Source: Patescibacteria group bacterium (lineage in GTDB: Bacteria; Patescibacteriota; Minisyncoccia; UBA9983). Taken from it: a stretch of 6,036 bases of DNA. The notes under the pieces were generated by a model. That model was not told the origin of the DNA. It saw nothing but the letters and a program-made list of their open reading frames with translations, and did not search any database. The stretch is taken from contig JAHJXC010000029.1 in assembly GCA_018827845.1 (NCBI GenBank), positions 1 to 6,036 of the forward strand. Direction: 5' to 3'. Both the position numbers and the translations under genes were made by a program. Shown here piece after piece: positions 5,179 through 6,036 of this stretch. The stretch's first letter is position 1. Every line of letters begins with the position of its first letter.

Positions 5179-6036
5179 ATTTATAGCGAAAATTGAAGGG
5201 CACGGGAGTCTGAAGATTGATTGGAGCAACGAGACTGTCAAACTCCATATCCATGAAGGAGAACGGCTTTTTGAAGGTATTTTGGTTGGCAGACTAGCTG
5301 AAGAGGCGCACTGGATTACTCCGCGCATTTGCGGAGTCTGTCCCATTGCCCATAATCTTGCTTCACTTAGAGCAGTTGAGGACGCATATGGAATAAAAAT
5401 AAATGAAACATCAAGATTACTTCGCGATCTAATGAACTGCGGACAAATGATCCAGAGCCACGTCCTCCATTTGTTTTTCCTTGTTTTGCCGGATTATGCG
5501 GGTATTGACAGGGGAACAGAGCTTGCTAAAAAAGATCCTCAATCTTTTGCCAAGGCCCTGGCTCTTAAGGAAGCAGGGGATGAAATTGCTTATACTGTTG
5601 CTGGACGAAACGTGCATCCTATTACCACTGCTATCGGCGGTTTTCATAAGATTCCTTCTAAAAATGATTTAGAAAAACTCTTAGAAAAACTGGAAGAGAC
5701 AAGAGGTAGTGCAGAATGGACAGCCGAATTTTTCTCAAAAATCAAATACCCGGAACTGAAAGTTGACTTGGAAATGGTTGCCCACTCTGAAGATAAAATT
5801 ATTTCAAATAAAATTGGCAGCGTCCTTATAAAAGAATACAAAGAGAATATAGAAGAAGAATTGCGTGAATATTCTACAGCCAAATTTGGAAAATTCCAGA
5901 ACAGGGAAATGATGGTAGGGTCTCTGGCCAGATTAGCAGTAGATGGCAAGAAGGAAAAATATGATTTGGATTTTCAGAATCCTTTTCATAATAATATAGC
6001 CCAGGCCATTGAAATTTCTAAATTTCACAAGCAGGC
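5165..6036 (+). CDS. hydA: Group 3b [NiFe]-hydrogenase alpha (large, catalytic) subunit, 3' truncated by window edge
   Basis: This subunit holds the Ni-Fe active site where H2 is split or formed. The frame is open from ATG 5165 to the window edge (290 codons plus 2 bases), about two thirds of the usual length of roughly 420-430 residues. Visible landmarks are KIEGHGSLKI (9-18), the N-terminal metal-binding motif RICGVCPIAH (54-63, Cys 56 and 59 ligating Ni/Fe, His 63), and GRNVHPITTAIGGF (147-160), the conserved GR..HP..GG segment. The C-terminal DPCxxC pair and any protease-cleaved tail lie beyond the window. The start is supported by AGGAG at 5149-5153 and by the family N-terminus. Overlap of 14 bases with hydD indicates coupled translation. 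The EGHG and RICGVCPIAH motifs together with the gamma-delta-alpha gene order place it in group 3, most likely 3b. Confidence 0.92.
   Translation, partial: MITNEFIAKIEGHGSLKIDWSNETVKLHIHEGERLFEGILVGRLAEEAHWITPRICGVCPIAHNLASLRAVEDAYGIKINETSRLLRDLMNCGQMIQSHVLHLFFLVLPDYAGIDRGTELAKKDPQSFAKALALKEAGDEIAYTVAGRNVHPITTAIGGFHKIPSKNDLEKLLEKLEETRGSAEWTAEFFSKIKYPELKVDLEMVAHSEDKIISNKIGSVLIKEYKENIEEELREYSTAKFGKFQNREMMVGSLARLAVDGKKEKYDLDFQNPFHNNIAQAIEISKFHKQ

Noticed and set aside
5131..5949. Several open frames on both strands (5131-5346, 5429-5647, 5481-5672, 5644-5949)
   Set aside because: All overlap the hydA frame, which carries the RICGVCPIAH motif and stays open from 5165 to the edge.

Overview
The window looks like part of a small, AT-rich bacterial genome, most likely a member of the Candidate Phyla Radiation (Patescibacteria, Parcubacteria-like). 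This is inferred from the A/T-biased codons, Lys/Ile/Phe/Asn-rich proteins, near-absence of Shine-Dalgarno sequences, compact genes and a four-helix-bundle (S23/IVP-type) gene. TGA is used as a stop (for example at 3537-3539 and 5176-5178), so the recoded-TGA lineages (Gracilibacteria/Absconditabacteria) are unlikely. The taxonomic call is an inference; no rRNA marker is present.

Layout, all on the + strand. Positions 1-101 hold the possible tail of an upstream gene and an intrinsic terminator. A consensus-like promoter (100-128) then drives an MFS-type membrane transporter (141-1340). From 1372 to the right edge runs a group 3b-type cytosolic [NiFe]-hydrogenase (sulfhydrogenase) operon in the order beta-gamma-delta-alpha (hydB-hydG-hydD-hydA). 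The alpha subunit is cut by the window edge after 290 codons. Beta is the electron-transfer iron-sulfur subunit, gamma the FAD/NAD(P)H diaphorase, delta the small subunit with three predicted [4Fe-4S] clusters, and alpha the Ni-Fe catalytic subunit. Together they would interconvert H2 and NAD(P)H, possibly with polysulfide reduction.

The unusual point is that hydB and hydG, normally adjacent, are separated by about 1.26 kb. This stretch carries an AT-rich, divergent uracil-DNA-glycosylase-fold gene (2347-3141) and a four-helix-bundle protein gene (3186-3539). It is bounded and subdivided by three copies of a heptad tandem repeat (unit TAATCAG, or CTGATTA on the other strand). The left copy is inverted relative to the two right copies. 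Each copy carries stop codons in all three frames on both strands. The left copy supplies the hydB stop codon and is abutted by a 10-bp-stem hairpin; the right-most copy ends two bases before the hydG start. This has the look of a small mobile or formerly mobile cassette inserted at a gene boundary. Two further perfect hairpin/palindrome sequences lie inside hydB and hydG coding sequence.

There is no gene-free stretch longer than 300 bases.
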